A program made the position numbers and the translations under genes. The notes under the pieces were generated by a model. That model had not been told where the DNA came from. It did not search any database and saw only the letters and a list, made by a program, of their open reading frames with translations. Below are positions 25,230 to 33,650 of a DNA stretch of 64,000 nucleotides, piece by piece (positions within the stretch are counted from its first letter, which is position 1; the number at the start of each line of letters is the position of its first letter). Source of the DNA: Spirosoma oryzae (GTDB taxonomy: Bacteria > Bacteroidota > Bacteroidia > Cytophagales > Spirosomataceae); the NCBI RefSeq assembly GCF_003002825.1, contig NZ_PVTE01000011.1:124001-188000 (forward strand), in the 5' to 3' direction.

Positions 25230-26195
25230 GTGACTGCCTCCGATTCAATCTCCAGTCGTATTAATATTGTTATTCCGCTTTTCAACGACTGGCAGGCGGT
25301 AAGCCTGTTACTGGAACGTATTCGTTCGGTCGTAGCGGCCCCGATTGTGCAACGGATGGCCTTTCTGATCGTCGATGATTGTTCGGTAACTGACTATGAA
25401 ACCCTGCCAACCGGCATTGGTCAATCGCTGTCAATTTTGCGACTGTACCGTAATGTAGGCCACCAGAAAGCCATTGCACTGGGCCTGTCATACCTGGCCG
25501 ATCAGGCCGATCCACAGACGACGATTGTGATGGATTCAGACGGGGAGGACCGGCCGGAAGATATTGAGAGACTGATTCAGCAAAGTGTCCGTGAACCCGG
25601 CCGGATCGTATTTGCGCACCGGGCCAAGCGGCACGAAAGTCTGGTGTTTCGCACGTCGTACGAAATCTATAAACGTATCTTCCAACTGCTGACCGGGAAG
25701 GTCATTACGTTTGGCAATTTCAGTCTGGTTCCGGCCGGGCTGCTTCGAAAGCTGGCACACGTCTCATCGATCTGGAATAACTACCCCGGTGGGGTGATTC
25801 GGTCGCGGCTGCCGTATACGGCGGTGCCGCTGGAGCGGGGCCGGCGACTGGCGGGGGAGTCGAAGATGAATTTTGTGTCGCTGGTACTGCATGGCCTTAG
25901 TGCGGTGTCGGTGCTGATCGACACGACCGCCGTACGGCTGGTGCTGTTCTGCGCGCTGATGATTGGTGCCTCGGTAATCGGTATCGGTGTGGTGATGTAC
26001 ATGAAGCTGTTCACGAACGCATCGGTGCCGGGCTGGGCCAGCTACCTGGTCGCTTCGTTTCTGATTGTCATTTTACAGGCCTTCCTGATCTCGCTGCTGC
26101 TGGTATTCATGGTACTGGCCTACCGAACGCAGGTACAGTTTATTCCGGCCCGGCAGTACCGAGACTTTGTAGAGCGGGTGGAAACGATTTACTAA
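25230..26195 (+). CDS. Glycosyltransferase family 2 with C-terminal membrane anchor (GtrB/DPM-like)
   Basis: 321 residues. The GT-A domain has INIVIPLFNDWQAVSLL, FLIVDDCSVTDYE, the metal site MDSDGEDRPEDIERL and AHRAKRHESLVFR. Two hydrophobic segments close the protein (about residues 232-255 and 265-300), as in bactoprenol glucosyltransferases of the GtrB type. It probably loads a sugar on undecaprenyl phosphate at the inner membrane. The start is GTG at 25230, supported by the promoter box at 25196-25203 and the immediate start of the domain. It precedes the MBOAT gene by 57 nt and is likely co-transcribed. Confidence 0.9.
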   Translation: MTASDSISSRINIVIPLFNDWQAVSLLLERIRSVVAAPIVQRMAFLIVDDCSVTDYETLPTGIGQSLSILRLYRNVGHQKAIALGLSYLADQADPQTTIVMDSDGEDRPEDIERLIQQSVREPGRIVFAHRAKRHESLVFRTSYEIYKRIFQLLTGKVITFGNFSLVPAGLLRKLAHVSSIWNNYPGGVIRSRLPYTAVPLERGRRLAGESKMNFVSLVLHGLSAVSVLIDTTAVRLVLFCALMIGASVIGIGVVMYMKLFTNASVPGWASYLVASFLIVILQAFLISLLLVFMVLAYRTQVQFIPARQYRDFVERVETIY

Positions 26196-26252
26196 CGACT
26201 AAACGGAAGTGGGCTCTGTTGCCCGCACGGATCAACGTCTGTCGACGAGCCA

Positions 26253-27785
26253 ATGCTATTTAATTCACTACAGTTTCTTCTTTTCTTTATCGTCGTTACG
26301 CTCGGCTATTTCAGTCTGAAATGGCGGGGCCGGTGGGTGTTGCTGCTGGTAGCAAGCTGCTACTTCTACATGGTTTTCAAGCCGTCTTATTTTTTAATTC
26401 TGCTGCTGACCATCATCATTGACTATATCGCTGGTATCTGGATCGAGCGAACTCATGGCCCGGCCCGGCGGTGGTTGCTGATTCTGTCGCTGGTGTCGAA
26501 CCTGGGAATTCTGGCGTTCTTCAAGTACCTCGGATTCTTCGCCGAAAACGTCGTCTGGCTGTTCGACCACCTGAGTATGCCCAGTTTGGCCACGCAGGTT
26601 GAAGGGCTGACGAATCGTATCTTTATCCGGGTACTCCGCTTTTTCGGCGAAAACGACGTATCGTCCTTCAAAGACAACGTTATCAATATCCTGCCCGTCG
26701 GTCTGTCGTTTCACACGTTTCAGGCCATGAGCTACACGATTGAAGTGTACCGGGGAAATCAGAAAGCAGAGCGGCATTTCGGTATCTACGCGCTCTACGT
26801 GATGTTCTACCCGCAGCTGGTAGCCGGACCCATCGAGCGCCCGCAGAACGTACTCTGGCAGTTCCATTCCTATTTCCAGTACGATCGGGAGGAAGTAAAA
26901 GCCGGCCTGATGCAGATGGCTTTCGGTCTGTTCAAAAAACTCGTCATCGCCGACCGGCTGTTATTGTTGACAAATCATGCCTACGCCGACCCCAGCCAAC
27001 ATAACGGGCTGACACTACTGGTGGCAACCTTCTTTTTTACCTTTCAGATCTACTGCGACTTTTCGGGCTATTCCGATATTGCCATCGGGGCTGCTCGGGT
27101 AATGGGCTTTACGCTGATGGAGAACTTCCGTACGCCCTACATCGCCCAATCGGTATCGGAGTTCTGGCGACGCTGGCATATTTCGCTCTCGACCTGGTTT
27201 CGCGATTACCTGTACATTCCGCTGGGTGGTAACCGTAAGGGGCCGGTTCGGCAATATATCAACATGCTGATCGTGTTTCTGGCCAGTGGGTTGTGGCACG
27301 GTCCTAACTGGACCTATGTGATCTGGGGGGGACTAAACGGGCTGTATCAAGTGTTGGCCGTGTTGCGCGATAAACTGCTCGCCCGATTTGGCTTCATCAC
27401 TACGCCCGCCCGACAGATTCACTCACCCGCCAGCGAGCCGAAGCCAGGTTCACCAGTATGGGCCATTATCAACACGCTCATCACCTTCGTACTGATTATG
27501 CTGACGTGGGTATTCTTCCGCGCCCGTAACCTGGGCGATGCGATGCTGATTCTACAACGCATCGCCACGTTGTCCTGGTCAGAGACAATCAGTAGCCCGA
27601 TGAATGCGGTAGAAATGTGGTTCAGCGTGGGCCTGATCGCTTTCCTGCTCGCCAAGGAGTATTTTTACCTGGCCCTTCCGACGCGCAACACAGTCGTGTT
27701 TGTCGTACTATTCGCGCTTACGACCTTTGCGACCTATCTGTTCGGTGTTTTCTCTTCAAATCAGTTTATTTACTTCCAGTTCTAG
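26253..27785 (+). CDS. MBOAT-family membrane-bound O-acyltransferase (AlgI-like)
   Basis: 510 residues. The start LFNSLQFLLFFIVVTLGYF and the middle block MSYTIEVYRGNQKAERHFGIYALYVMFYPQLVAGPIERP are the standard AlgI/DltB-type signature. The catalytic histidine lies in FLASGLWHGPNWTYVIWGGLNG near residue 348. The enzyme moves an acyl (often acetyl) group across the membrane onto a polysaccharide or other extracytoplasmic acceptor. The usual AlgJ/AlgX-like SGNH partner is not adjacent. The GT2 genes upstream suggest a glycan acceptor, which is inference. A 29-bp perfect hairpin 6 nt after the stop ends the transcript. Confidence 0.93.
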   Translation: MLFNSLQFLLFFIVVTLGYFSLKWRGRWVLLLVASCYFYMVFKPSYFLILLLTIIIDYIAGIWIERTHGPARRWLLILSLVSNLGILAFFKYLGFFAENVVWLFDHLSMPSLATQVEGLTNRIFIRVLRFFGENDVSSFKDNVINILPVGLSFHTFQAMSYTIEVYRGNQKAERHFGIYALYVMFYPQLVAGPIERPQNVLWQFHSYFQYDREEVKAGLMQMAFGLFKKLVIADRLLLLTNHAYADPSQHNGLTLLVATFFFTFQIYCDFSGYSDIAIGAARVMGFTLMENFRTPYIAQSVSEFWRRWHISLSTWFRDYLYIPLGGNRKGPVRQYINMLIVFLASGLWHGPNWTYVIWGGLNGLYQVLAVLRDKLLARFGFITTPARQIHSPASEPKPGSPVWAIINTLITFVLIMLTWVFFRARNLGDAMLILQRIATLSWSETISSPMNAVEMWFSVGLIAFLLAKEYFYLALPTRNTVVFVVLFALTTFATYLFGVFSSNQFIYFQF

Positions 27786-27791
27786 CGCTAC

Positions 27792-27854
27792 TTCCTGTAT
27801 AAAACGCCAAGCGCCCAGCGTAGATCGCTGGGCGCTTGGCGTTTTATACAGGAA
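27792..27854. terminator. Perfect 29-bp palindrome, bidirectional terminator
   Basis: 27792-27820 and 27826-27854 are perfect reverse complements over 29 bases with loop TAGAT. It sits between convergent genes (MBOAT and methyltransferase). The geometry (29 bp, 5 nt) is identical to that of the palindrome at 53037-53099, but the sequence is unrelated. Confidence 0.88.
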
Positions 27855-27858
27855 TAAA

Positions 27859-28590
27859 TTAGGAGCGGGGCTTATGCGCAATCAGCAGCACGGATTTGCC
27901 TAGCGAACGGCCGATCAGGGGATCAACGATTTTCGACGCGGGTACCATTAGTGAATCCCATAATTGAATCTGGGCTTCCGTCGGATTGGACTGCCGTAGC
28001 ATCAACTTGTTTGCCGAAGAAGCCAATAAGCCAACACTATCCATGTAATGGAATCGGTCGATGACCAATCCGGAGGGAATAACCTGTTTGAGCCGCGCTT
28101 TATTATAGCGTCTATAATGGCCAATAGCCGCATCAAATGGGCTAAATAGCCATTGGTGAGCCGGTACCAGAATGATCAGATGGCCGCCCGGACGGAGCAA
28201 CGTAAACGCGCGTTGTAACTCACTTTTATCATCTTCAATATGCTCGATAACGTCAATATACAACAGGCTGGAATACGTACCCGTGTCTGTCTTGATTAAG
28301 TCGTCTGTTATACCGAGCAGGGGTTGGCAACTGGCTGGAATAAGCCCCTCTGCCTGCTGGCTACGTAACTGACTGAGCAACTCGGGGTCTGGTTCCAGAC
28401 AAGTCCATTTTCCGGAAAACCCAGGTTTGCAAAGCTGCCGTGTTGTGCCACCCAGACCTGCACCAACCTCTAGCACATTATCGCCTAAAACGGGGACGAC
28501 GAAGGAAGACCAGTATTGCTTCCAGTTGACGGCTTTTTCGAACAGGGAGAGTTCATTGCCGATGTAGTTTACGGTAGTGGAACTTATCAT
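27859..28590 (-). CDS. Class I SAM-dependent methyltransferase
   Basis: 243 residues. Motif I is VLEVGAGLGGTTRQL (the SAM-binding glycine loop), an acidic ribose-binding residue follows in WTCLEPD, and motif IV-like YIDVIEHIEDDKSEL and the later LLRPGGHLIILVPAHQWLFSPFDAAIGHYRRY are typical of small-molecule methyltransferases such as those for quinones or lipids. The substrate is not known. It ends next to the 29-bp palindrome shared with the MBOAT gene and starts at 28590 with no close upstream neighbour, so it is probably a single-gene unit. Codon use looks slightly more AT-rich than that of neighbours by eye. Confidence 0.88.
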   Translation of the reverse strand: MISSTTVNYIGNELSLFEKAVNWKQYWSSFVVPVLGDNVLEVGAGLGGTTRQLCKPGFSGKWTCLEPDPELLSQLRSQQAEGLIPASCQPLLGITDDLIKTDTGTYSSLLYIDVIEHIEDDKSELQRAFTLLRPGGHLIILVPAHQWLFSPFDAAIGHYRRYNKARLKQVIPSGLVIDRFHYMDSVGLLASSANKLMLRQSNPTEAQIQLWDSLMVPASKIVDPLIGRSLGKSVLLIAHKPRS

Positions 28591-28691
28591 CGAACAATAA
28601 TACTAATAACTCATCAGATATAGTGATAAACGCCGGCGAAAAGGAATTGATCGGTCCGACTACGACAGGTTAGCCCTGACAGGAACTCCGT

Positions 28692-29216
28692 TTAGTTGAT
28701 CTGCTTCCTGCCGACAGGTATGAACTGCATTGCGACGCCGTTCATACAGTATCGTAAACCAGTCGGGTCGGGCCCATCTTCAAATACGTGTCCTAAATGA
28801 CCGTCGCAGACCGCACACCGTACTTCCGTCCGGTTCCCATCGGGTTCGGTGTAGACAGCATTTGACAGGATGGGGGCGTAGAAACTGGGCCAGCCCGTTC
28901 CCGACTCGAATTTTGCTGTTGAGCGAAACAGTGGATTATGGCAGGCGGCACAGACAAACGTGCCGGGTCGGTGCTCATCCGTGAGTGGACTGCTTCCCGC
29001 CCATTCGGTGCCATTTTCCCGAAGCACTGTGTAAGCTGATCGGTCGAGTTGTTTCTTCCAGTCGGCATCGGATTTTACCACGCGCCGGTCGCCGGGCGAG
29101 GTCGTTCCTGTCGGGCGTTGGTGCGGTGGACGCGGCTTCGCGATGTATGTGCCATAGCCCCAAAGTCCGCCGACCAACAGGACGGCAATTACCAGAAACA
29201 AAGTCGTTGAGCGCAT
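28692..29216 (-). CDS. msrB: Peptide-methionine (R)-S-oxide reductase, membrane-anchored
   Basis: Reduces methionine-R-sulfoxide in proteins. 174 residues: an N-terminal hydrophobic segment (about 4-25, TTLFLVIAVLLVGGLWGYGTYIA) that should anchor or export it to the periplasm, then an MsrB domain. The zinc ligands are the CxxC pairs in FVCAACHNP and RCAVCDGHLGH. The catalytic cysteine is Cys157 in LRYCMNG. The ESGTGWPSF motif is intact. An msrA is not adjacent. The export signal points to repair of envelope proteins. A Uma2 gene ends 27 nt upstream on the same strand, so the two may share a transcript. Confidence 0.93.
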   Translation of the reverse strand: MRSTTLFLVIAVLLVGGLWGYGTYIAKPRPPHQRPTGTTSPGDRRVVKSDADWKKQLDRSAYTVLRENGTEWAGSSPLTDEHRPGTFVCAACHNPLFRSTAKFESGTGWPSFYAPILSNAVYTEPDGNRTEVRCAVCDGHLGHVFEDGPDPTGLRYCMNGVAMQFIPVGRKQIN

Positions 29217-29243
29217 AAATCTCGGTAGGTAGCAATGGCTTCC

Positions 29244-29825
29244 CTACCGGAAAATACGTTCGTGCGGTACAATCAGTTCCGGGAAGATGCGGCAGGGGAT
29301 TTCACCGGATTCGTAGATGTCGACTAACGCAAACTCGTCGCCTTCGAGTACGTAAACGTTGACTGCTTTTTCCTTTGGCTGTACAATCCAGTACTCACGT
29401 ACACCTGCCTGCTCGTAAAGGTGAAATTTCTCGTCAAAGTCATACTTGGCCGTTCGGGCTGAGGTAATTTCGATAACCCAGTCGGGCGCCCCCAGACAAC
29501 CATCATCGTCCAGCTTTGTCGAATCACAAATGACGCAGATGTCGGGCTGTACAACGGAATAAATCTGTTCAGGTTTCTTTTTATTCTGAACCGGTAAACG
29601 AACGTCGAAGGGAGCATCGTAAACTTGGCATGTCGCGCCGTCGAAATAGTGACGAATAGTATAAGAAAGATTACCCGACGCGCTCTGGTGCATCCGTTTA
29701 GGCGCGGGCGACATGGCAATAATTTTTCCCCGAATCAATTCAACATGTTCATCGAGCTGCCATTTCAGATAGTCGGCATATGTGTACGTACCATTAGGGT
29801 CGAGTTGCGATATGTCTGTAATCAC
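29244..29825 (-). CDS. Uma2-family (DUF820) putative restriction endonuclease-like protein
   Basis: 193 residues from GTG at 29823-29825. The PD-(D/E)XK-like core has HVELIRGKIIAMSPAPKRMH, VVQPDICVICD, then PDWVIEITSARTAKYDFDEKFHLYEQ (PD, E-I-T-S and Lys) and REYWIVQPKEKAV. Uma2 proteins are widespread in Cyanobacteria and Cytophagales and are related to restriction endonucleases, but the role is unproven. A TTG 21 bases upstream gives a longer frame (29846), but it sits where a promoter-like box would be. A second family member is at 32862-33515. A half-copy of palindrome family A lies just upstream. Confidence 0.8.
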   Translation of the reverse strand: MITDISQLDPNGTYTYADYLKWQLDEHVELIRGKIIAMSPAPKRMHQSASGNLSYTIRHYFDGATCQVYDAPFDVRLPVQNKKKPEQIYSVVQPDICVICDSTKLDDDGCLGAPDWVIEITSARTAKYDFDEKFHLYEQAGVREYWIVQPKEKAVNVYVLEGDEFALVDIYESGEIPCRIFPELIVPHERIFR

Positions 29826-29862
29826 GATAGATAGCTTTATGGACAAACTAAATTACGGCCGA

Positions 29863-29901
29863 ACCACCGAAAACGGTATACCGTATACCGAAAACCGCAA
29901 C
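29863..29901. repeat. Half-copy of palindrome family A (A3)
   Basis: Contains ACCGAAAACGGTATACCG and TATACCGAAAACCGC, the C/A-rich arm words of family A, without a matching G/T-rich arm. It lies between the Uma2 start and the moxR stop. Confidence 0.55.
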
Positions 29902-29902
29902 C

Positions 29903-30880
29903 CTACCGCCCGATAGCGACCTTGCGGAGTATGGCGTCGATGACTTGTAGCGGAGTAATCTGATCAGCTTCGGCTTCGTAGTTGAGCAGCAGCCGGTGAT
30001 TGAATACATCCGGAGCGACCTCCTTGATATCTTCGGGCAGTACGTAGTCGCGCCGGTCGAAATAAGCAAGGGCTTTAGCGGCCAGGTTCAGGTTGATACT
30101 GGCGCGGGGCGACACACCAAACTGAATGTAACGGGCTTCGTCGCGTAGCCCGTAGTCGAGCGGCCGGCGGGTCGCAAAAACCAGCTCGATGATATAGCGT
30201 TCAAGCGTTTCCGAAATGCTGATGCCGTTGATTTCGTCGCGAATGGCGATCAGATCGTCTTTGTCCAGCACGGGCTGCACCTCGTAGTCGAAATTCATGT
30301 TCGACATTCGACGCATGACTTCCAGTTCATCCTCCCGGCTCAGGTAATCGACGAACACCTTCATCATAAACCGGTCGACCTGGGCTTCGGGCAGGGGGTA
30401 GGTACCTTCCTGCTCGACGGGGTTCTGTGTCGCCAGTACCAGAAAGGGGCGGTCAAGCAGAAACGTTTCTTCGCCAATCGTCACCTGCTTTTCCTGCATG
30501 GCTTCGAGCAAAGCCGCCTGTACCTTGGCGGGCGATCGGTTGACTTCGTCGGCCAGAATCAGGTTGGCGAAAATAGGGCCCTGCTTTACTTCGAACTCCG
30601 CCGTTTTCTGGTTGAAAATCATCGTGCCGATCAGGTCGGCGGGCAACAGATCGGGTGTAAACTGGATACGCTGGAAATCAAGTTCCAGTACTTTGGCCAG
30701 CGTATTGATCGTCAGTGTTTTGGCTAGTCCCGGAACGCCTTCAAGCAAAATATGACCACCCGTAAACAGGCCGATCAGCAGCCGGTTGAGCAGCCGATCC
30801 TGCCCGACAACGACCTGACTCATCTCCCGGAATACGTCCCGAATTTTGGCGTGGTAGGTGAACGATGACGTGGATTGCAT
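29903..30880 (-). CDS. MoxR-family AAA+ ATPase
   Basis: 325 residues. Walker A is EGVPGLAKT, Walker B is LILADEVNRSP, and there is sensor 1 in LVLATQNPVEQEGTYPLPEAQ and the arginine finger in QVDRFMMKV. The start FREMSQVVVGQDRLLNRLLIGL is the standard MoxR opening. MoxR ATPases act as chaperones that help assemble metal-dependent or surface protein complexes, usually beside a DUF58 gene and von Willebrand A proteins (the MoxR-DUF58 unit). That unit is not present downstream here, where Uma2 follows instead, so the partner is probably elsewhere. The leader contains palindrome A4, whose arm ends 4 nt from the ATG. Confidence 0.93.
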   Translation of the reverse strand: MQSTSSFTYHAKIRDVFREMSQVVVGQDRLLNRLLIGLFTGGHILLEGVPGLAKTLTINTLAKVLELDFQRIQFTPDLLPADLIGTMIFNQKTAEFEVKQGPIFANLILADEVNRSPAKVQAALLEAMQEKQVTIGEETFLLDRPFLVLATQNPVEQEGTYPLPEAQVDRFMMKVFVDYLSREDELEVMRRMSNMNFDYEVQPVLDKDDLIAIRDEINGISISETLERYIIELVFATRRPLDYGLRDEARYIQFGVSPRASINLNLAAKALAYFDRRDYVLPEDIKEVAPDVFNHRLLLNYEAEADQITPLQVIDAILRKVAIGR

Positions 30881-30883
30881 ATA

Positions 30884-30972
30884 ATTGGTTTACGGTTTTC
30901 AGTATACGGTTTACGGTTTCGTAGGCCAGTCTGCGTGGCTTACCGAAAACCGTAAACGGTACACCGTATACC
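30884..30972. repeat. Dispersed intergenic palindrome, word family A, copy A4
   Basis: The left arm about 30884-30921 contains GGTTTACGGTTTTCAGTATACGG. The right arm 30940-30972 contains CCGAAAACCGTAAACGG. Loop 30922-30939. The first 18 bases (AATTGGTTTACGGTTTTC) are identical to those of A7 at 40743-40760. It lies between prmC and moxR, both on the minus strand. Confidence 0.8.
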
Positions 30973-30973
30973 T

Positions 30974-31822
30974 TTAAAAAGTTGCCCGGATGCTGCGGTC
31001 TTTGCCGTGAATATCTTTGTAAACCTGGATACGCGTGAAGCCCCGGTCGGCGAATACCTGCCGGGTGGCTTCGCCAAAACGCTCGTTTATTTCAACGTAG
31101 CAAGCCCCATCTTTCGTCAGATGGCGCACACAGAAATCAGCGACAGCTTTGTAAAACACCAGCGGGTCGTTGTCGTCGACAAACAGGGCCAGGCCAGGTT
31201 CGTAGTCGAGCACGTTGCGGTCCATGTCGGCGGCTTCCGATCGGGTCACGTAGGGCGGGTTACTGACGACGCAGTCGAACCGATGCGTGAAATCCGCCGG
31301 GACATTCAGAATGTCCTGAATGGCGAAAGTCACGTCTGCGTTCAGGTTGTGCGCGTTGCGCCGGGCCAGTTCGAGGGCTTCCTCCGAGACGTCCCAGCCC
31401 GTCACGACCGACTGGGGCAGAAACCGTGACAGCGTCGTGGCGATACAGCCGCTACCCGTACCAATATCGACAATGGGAACGTCGTCGGTGCGATCGGCGA
31501 AGTCGTGCATGATCAGCCGGACCAGGTCTTCGGTTTCGGGCCGTGGAATCAGCACGTCGGGCGACACCTCGAATTCGAGACCGCAGAAGATGGTCGTCCC
31601 GATGACGTGCTGAATCGGTTCCTGCCGGTTCAGGCGCTCCAGAATCTTGAACCAGTCGGGCTCGGTGCGATTCGGCGGGAGCGGTTTGTCAGTCAGTACA
31701 TCGGTTTTGCGCAGCCCAAAATAATGGTCAAGCAGCATGAATGCCATTTCACGGGCTTCTTCGGGCGAATAAGCCGTGATATTTTTGCGCAGTCGATCGT
31801 ATAGAGGTTTGGCTGTTGCCAT
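30974..31822 (-). CDS. prmC: Peptide chain release factor N5-glutamine methyltransferase
   Basis: Methylates the GGQ glutamine of release factors RF1 and RF2. 282 residues from ATG 31820-31822. The N-terminal helical domain is followed by a SAM-binding fold with VDIGTGSGCIATTLSRF (motif I), and by the substrate motif CVVSNPPYVTRSEAADM (NPPY). The GLRKTDVLTDKPL region is the typical N-terminal domain. An alternative TTG at 31849 is rejected because a TAnnTTTG box overlaps that position (31847-31854), so the ATG 25 nt inside is the likely start. It is divergent from ribD. Confidence 0.95.
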   Translation of the reverse strand: MATAKPLYDRLRKNITAYSPEEAREMAFMLLDHYFGLRKTDVLTDKPLPPNRTEPDWFKILERLNRQEPIQHVIGTTIFCGLEFEVSPDVLIPRPETEDLVRLIMHDFADRTDDVPIVDIGTGSGCIATTLSRFLPQSVVTGWDVSEEALELARRNAHNLNADVTFAIQDILNVPADFTHRFDCVVSNPPYVTRSEAADMDRNVLDYEPGLALFVDDNDPLVFYKAVADFCVRHLTKDGACYVEINERFGEATRQVFADRGFTRIQVYKDIHGKDRSIRATF

Positions 31823-31846
31823 GCGGTTCAGAAGCGTAATTTTAGC

Positions 31847-31854
31847 CAAAAATA
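31847..31854 (-). promoter_or_regulatory. -7 promoter box TATTTTTG for prmC
   Basis: The plus strand reads CAAAAATA. It lies 24 nt before the ATG of prmC on the minus strand and decides against the longer TTG start. Confidence 0.6.
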
Positions 31855-31863
31855 GACAAGTTT

Positions 31864-32850
31864 ATGGTTCCAGCGGAAGTATTCATGCGTCGTGCGCTCG
31901 AACTGGCTACGTTAGGTCGCGGGCAGGTCAGTCCGAATCCGATGGTTGGCTGCGTCATTGTGCACGATGCTACGCAACGTATTATCGGCGAAGGCTGGCA
32001 TCAGCGGTATGGCGAGGCTCATGCCGAGCGAAACGCTGTTCAGGCAGTGCAGCCCGATGACCTGCCGCTACTGCCGGACAGTACAGCCTATGTCACCCTG
32101 GAACCCTGCTCGCATTACGGCAAGCAGCCGCCCTGCGCCAATTTGTTGGTTGAAATCGGAATCGGTCGGGTCGTTTGCTGTAACGATGACCCGAACCCGC
32201 TGGTCGGTGGACGAGGGTTTGCGAAGCTGGAACAGGCTGGTGTCCGCGTCGAGCGGGGGATATTGGCCGATGAGGGGCGACTGCTGAATGCCCGCTTTTT
32301 TACGTTTATGGAGCAGCAGCGGCCGTACATCATCCTGAAATGGGCAGAAACCAGCGATGGCTACATGGGCGCACCGGGCGGTCAGCCGGTGCAGATCAGC
32401 GGTCCGTTGAGCCAGCGATTGGTGCATCGATGGCGGGGTGAGGAAGATGCCATCATGGTCGGGACAAACACGGCCCGCAACGACAATCCCCGGCTGAACA
32501 CGCGACTTTGGCCGGGTAAACATCCTACCCGCATCGTCATCGACCGACACAATACGCTGCCCCCCTATCTTCACCTGTTCGACGGGGCACAACAAACAAT
32601 TGTCATCAGCGAAGCCGGGTTGTCTGGCGGCTTGGCTTCGCTCGTTGAGCAGAAGATTACGTCCGTTCTCGTCGAAGGTGGCGCTGCCTTGCTGACTTCG
32701 TTTTTATCGGAAGGCTTGTGGGATGAGCTGCGGGTGTTTCGCAGTCCGGCCATGCTGGGTGACGGTATCAAAGCCCCTGCGGTGCGGGGAAGGCTCGTCA
32801 GCCGGGAAATGATCGGTGCCGACGAACTGACAATTTATCGACCCAACTGA
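31864..32850 (+). CDS. ribD: Bifunctional riboflavin deaminase/reductase
   Basis: Catalyses two early steps of riboflavin synthesis: deamination of the pyrimidine and reduction of the ribosyl side chain. 328 residues. The N-terminal deaminase domain has zinc ligands in HAE (His53, Glu55) and PCSHYGKQPPC (Cys82, Cys91), and the VSPNPMVGCV motif. The C-terminal RibD_C reductase domain starts near residue 150 (RPYIILKWAETSDGYMG) and ends in a short strand. The ATG at 31864 is 10 nt past the divergent prmC promoter box. It ends 11 nt before a convergent Uma2 gene. No other rib genes are in the window. Confidence 0.95.
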   Translation: MVPAEVFMRRALELATLGRGQVSPNPMVGCVIVHDATQRIIGEGWHQRYGEAHAERNAVQAVQPDDLPLLPDSTAYVTLEPCSHYGKQPPCANLLVEIGIGRVVCCNDDPNPLVGGRGFAKLEQAGVRVERGILADEGRLLNARFFTFMEQQRPYIILKWAETSDGYMGAPGGQPVQISGPLSQRLVHRWRGEEDAIMVGTNTARNDNPRLNTRLWPGKHPTRIVIDRHNTLPPYLHLFDGAQQTIVISEAGLSGGLASLVEQKITSVLVEGGAALLTSFLSEGLWDELRVFRSPAMLGDGIKAPAVRGRLVSREMIGADELTIYRPN

Positions 32851-32861
32851 GAAGGGCCTAA

Positions 32862-33515
32862 TTAGCGAAGCAGGGTTGCCATCGTCTGCAAATTGACGTC
32901 GGCGTCGAAAGCAGAGCGGATGGGGATAGCGAAGTCCGGCAAAACAAACGATCGAATCGTGCCCTCACCCGCTTTCAGGATAAGTTGGTACTGCCCGTCT
33001 ACGAGGTGATATTGCTCAATGACTTGTTCGTCTGCATCGACAAGCCAGTATTCGGCTACGTCATGCGCCTGATAATCGTCAAATTTGATTCCCCGGTCAC
33101 GTTTAGCTGTCCCGTCGGAAAGTACTTCAATCACCAGGTCAGGTGCTGGAAACAGCGTTTGTTTGGCCGTGAATGTGTCAGCTTTAGCGCGACCGAAAAA
33201 GCAGATGTCAGGTTCGTAGTCGTTTCGGGTCAACGCCGTCATAATTTTCTCGACCCCGACAAACCCCAGTTTGTGCCGGCGGACGTAGAGATCGAAAAGT
33301 TCGCATAAGTATTTGGTTGCCTCATTGTGTGATTTTCTGACCGGCGAATGCATGACGATTTCGCCGTTGATAAACTCAACCTTATCCTGTTCGGTGATGT
33401 CGTTGTAGAACGTTTCCCGCTTTTTGCGCTCTTCGTTCAGGGCGGCCTGAATTTCCTGCATGATCAGATAAGCATCCGGGTATTCCAAAATTTGCTCGAC
33501 AAGCTGCTGGTGCAT
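32862..33515 (-). CDS. Uma2-family (DUF820) putative restriction endonuclease-like protein, second copy
   Basis: 217 residues. Core features are KVEFINGEIVMHSPVRKSHNEA, YEPDICFFGRAKADTF, APDLVIEVLSDGTAKRDRGIKF (PD, E-V-L-S, Lys) and AEYWLVDADEQVIEQY. The N-terminal 35 residues (YLIMQEIQAALNEERKKR) are a helical extension not present in the copy at 29244-29825. The two share the fold but are only moderately similar by eye, so they are not a recent duplication. Function is unproven. Palindrome F lies just upstream of the start at 33515. Confidence 0.8.
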   Translation of the reverse strand: MHQQLVEQILEYPDAYLIMQEIQAALNEERKKRETFYNDITEQDKVEFINGEIVMHSPVRKSHNEATKYLCELFDLYVRRHKLGFVGVEKIMTALTRNDYEPDICFFGRAKADTFTAKQTLFPAPDLVIEVLSDGTAKRDRGIKFDDYQAHDVAEYWLVDADEQVIEQYHLVDGQYQLILKAGEGTIRSFVLPDFAIPIRSAFDADVNLQTMATLLR

Positions 33516-33557
33516 GAGTTGGTGGTGTGGTGGATCACTACACGAATATACAAAAAC

Positions 33558-33633
33558 AGTTTGTGGTTAGTGGTTTGTTGTTCGTGGTTCTTCCGTAAGA
33601 AACCCCGTGACAGCAAACCACTAACCACAAACT
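33558..33633. repeat. Dispersed intergenic palindrome, word family F
   Basis: A perfect 20-bp stem, AGTTTGTGGTTAGTGGTTTG at 33558-33577 with its complement at 33614-33633, encloses a 36-nt loop that holds a second, weaker TTCGTGGTT word. It sits between the lipoprotein stop (33651) and the Uma2 start (33515), both minus strand. Confidence 0.8.
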
Positions 33634-33650
33634 ATTAAACGACAACCCTG

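Noticed and set aside
20163-27785. A complete capsule or O-antigen cluster
   Set aside because: No wzx, wzy, wza or wzc gene is present and the glycosyltransferases are lipid-carrier types only.
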